DNA of 64,000 bases from Neoaquamicrobium sediminum (GTDB lineage Bacteria > Pseudomonadota > Alphaproteobacteria > Rhizobiales > Rhizobiaceae). Position 1 is the stretch's first letter; every line of letters begins with the position of its first letter. The position numbers were made by a program, and so were the translations under genes. Shown here piece by piece: positions 63,131-64,000 of the stretch. Location: NCBI RefSeq assembly GCF_013240295.1, contig NZ_JABETK010000003.1, forward strand, positions 1 to 64,000, read 5' to 3'. Below the pieces are notes generated by a model that saw nothing but the letters and a program-made list of their open reading frames with translations, did no database searches and had not been told where the DNA came from.

Positions 63131-64000
63131 GTGCGCGCCTCGATTGAGGTCGCCGACATCTTCCGTGCTGCCGGGCCTGCATACCGGGCCGCTCATGCCG
63201 GGCACCTGAGCCTCGTTCAGCTCAAGGTCATGTCGGCGATCGAGAACTGCCGCACCGCAGCGCTTGGCGGTCATGTTGAGGCCTGCGAGGATTGCGGCCA
63301 GTGGCGGATCGCCTACAACTCCTGCCGCAACCGGCACTGCCCGAAGTGCCATGGCGCGGCGGCGCGCACATGGCTTGCCGAGCGCGAGGCCGACCTGCTG
63401 CCGGTCGGCTACTTCCACGTCGTGTTCACCCTGCCAGCCGAGGTCGCCGACATCGCGCTCCAGAACAAGGCGCTCGTCTACGACCTGCTGTTCAAGGTGG
63501 CGTCGGAGACGATGCTGACGATCGCCGCCGATCCAAAACATCTCGGCGCGCGCATCGGCATCACCGCCGTGCTGCATACTTGGGGTTCGGCGATGACCCA
63601 CCATCCGCACGTGCACATGATCGTGCCAGGCGGTGGCATCACACCGGACGGGAAGCGCTGGATCTCCTCGCGGCCGGCCTTCCTGCTTCCGGTGCGCGTG
63701 CTTGGCAAGCTGTTCCGACGGCTCTTCCTCACCAGGTTGCTCGTGCTGCACGAGGCCGGGCGACTTGCCTTCTTCGGCACCTTGGCGCACCTCATCGAGC
63801 GACGCGCATTCCTGCGCCACCTTGCTCCCGTCCGGACGAAGCGCTGGGTGGTCTACGCCAAGGCGCCCTTCGACGGACCGGAGGCGGTGCTCGCCTACCT
63901 CTCGCGCTATACTCACCGGGTCGCGATATCGAACAGCCGCCTGATAGCGTTCAACGAGAGTGGCGTCACCTTCCGCTACAAGGATTACCGCCGCGACGGC
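63131..64000 (+). CDS. IS91-family HUH transposase, partial at window edge
   Basis: A GTG at 63131 opens a frame that stays open to the last base (290 codons). A zinc-binding N-terminus, CEDCGQWRIAYNSCRNRHCP then KCH, is followed by FHVVFTLPAEV and the HUH motif HHPHVHMIVPGGG at about residues 157-169. YAKAPFDGPEAVLAYLSRYT then HRVAISNSRL approaches the catalytic Tyr region. It is a rolling-circle transposase and forms a tandem with the tyrosine recombinase 21 bases upstream. The C-terminus lies outside the window. Confidence 0.92.
   Translation, partial: MRASIEVADIFRAAGPAYRAAHAGHLSLVQLKVMSAIENCRTAALGGHVEACEDCGQWRIAYNSCRNRHCPKCHGAAARTWLAEREADLLPVGYFHVVFTLPAEVADIALQNKALVYDLLFKVASETMLTIAADPKHLGARIGITAVLHTWGSAMTHHPHVHMIVPGGGITPDGKRWISSRPAFLLPVRVLGKLFRRLFLTRLLVLHEAGRLAFFGTLAHLIERRAFLRHLAPVRTKRWVVYAKAPFDGPEAVLAYLSRYTHRVAISNSRLIAFNESGVTFRYKDYRRDG

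Noticed and set aside
62360..63916. 518-codon minus-strand frame at the right edge
   Set aside because: It runs antisense to both the tyrosine recombinase and the IS91 transposase, whose catalytic motifs are unambiguous; high GC explains the open frame.

Overview
The window looks like an accessory region of an alphaproteobacterium of the order Hyphomicrobiales (rhizobia/Brucella relatives). The evidence is an Omp2b-type porin, a MucR/Ros zinc-finger regulator, IS3, IS5, IS66 and IS91 family elements, and GC-rich, rhizobial-looking proteins. Genus cannot be fixed from the sequence alone.

Layout. 0-2.7 kb is a decayed locus: a polar amino-acid ABC permease and a proline racemase/4-hydroxyproline epimerase, each with several lesions. 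2.9-5.7 kb holds an orphan MbcA/ParS-like DNA-binding protein, an intact porin with its terminator, and a broken mucR. 5.8-43.5 kb is a large surface-polysaccharide island. It contains rmlA-C-B-D (dTDP-L-rhamnose), gmd/fcl/manC/manB (GDP-mannose to GDP-L-fucose), at least six glycosyltransferases including a rhamnan-synthesis-F protein, methyltransferases, FkbM-type methyltransferases, a polysaccharide pyruvyltransferase, and two ABC exporters (Wzm/Wzt) with different Wzt architectures. Inside it, at 10.4-17 kb, lie a small type II secretion-like operon and a subtilase. IS3, IS5 and IS66 debris sits between blocks. 43.6-51.4 kb is a mosaic of IS3 copies, a broken GspL-like gene and small unknown genes.

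51.4-64 kb is a defence/mobility zone. vapBC has vapC split by a complete IS66 element with a perfect 8-bp target duplication. A serine-recombinase element has landed in an IS3 transposase gene. Two separate hipBA modules follow, the first preceded by a 79-aa gene and an array of TCCCGNNCGGGA palindromes. An integrase remnant and a tyrosine recombinase plus IS91 transposase run off the right edge.

How the genes work together: the sugar-nucleotide genes supply activated rhamnose, mannose and fucose. The glycosyltransferases assemble a glycan, the methyl- and pyruvyl-transferases decorate it, and the Wzm/Wzt pairs would export it. MucR homologues regulate exopolysaccharide in rhizobia, so a mucR copy beside this island is suggestive.

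Caution. Many otherwise well-conserved genes carry exactly one frameshift, and by hand almost all of these behave as single-base deletions, often in a homopolymer. This may be a consensus-sequence error rather than biology, so the label pseudogene is provisional for those genes. The multi-lesion genes at the left end and in the IS copies look truly decayed.
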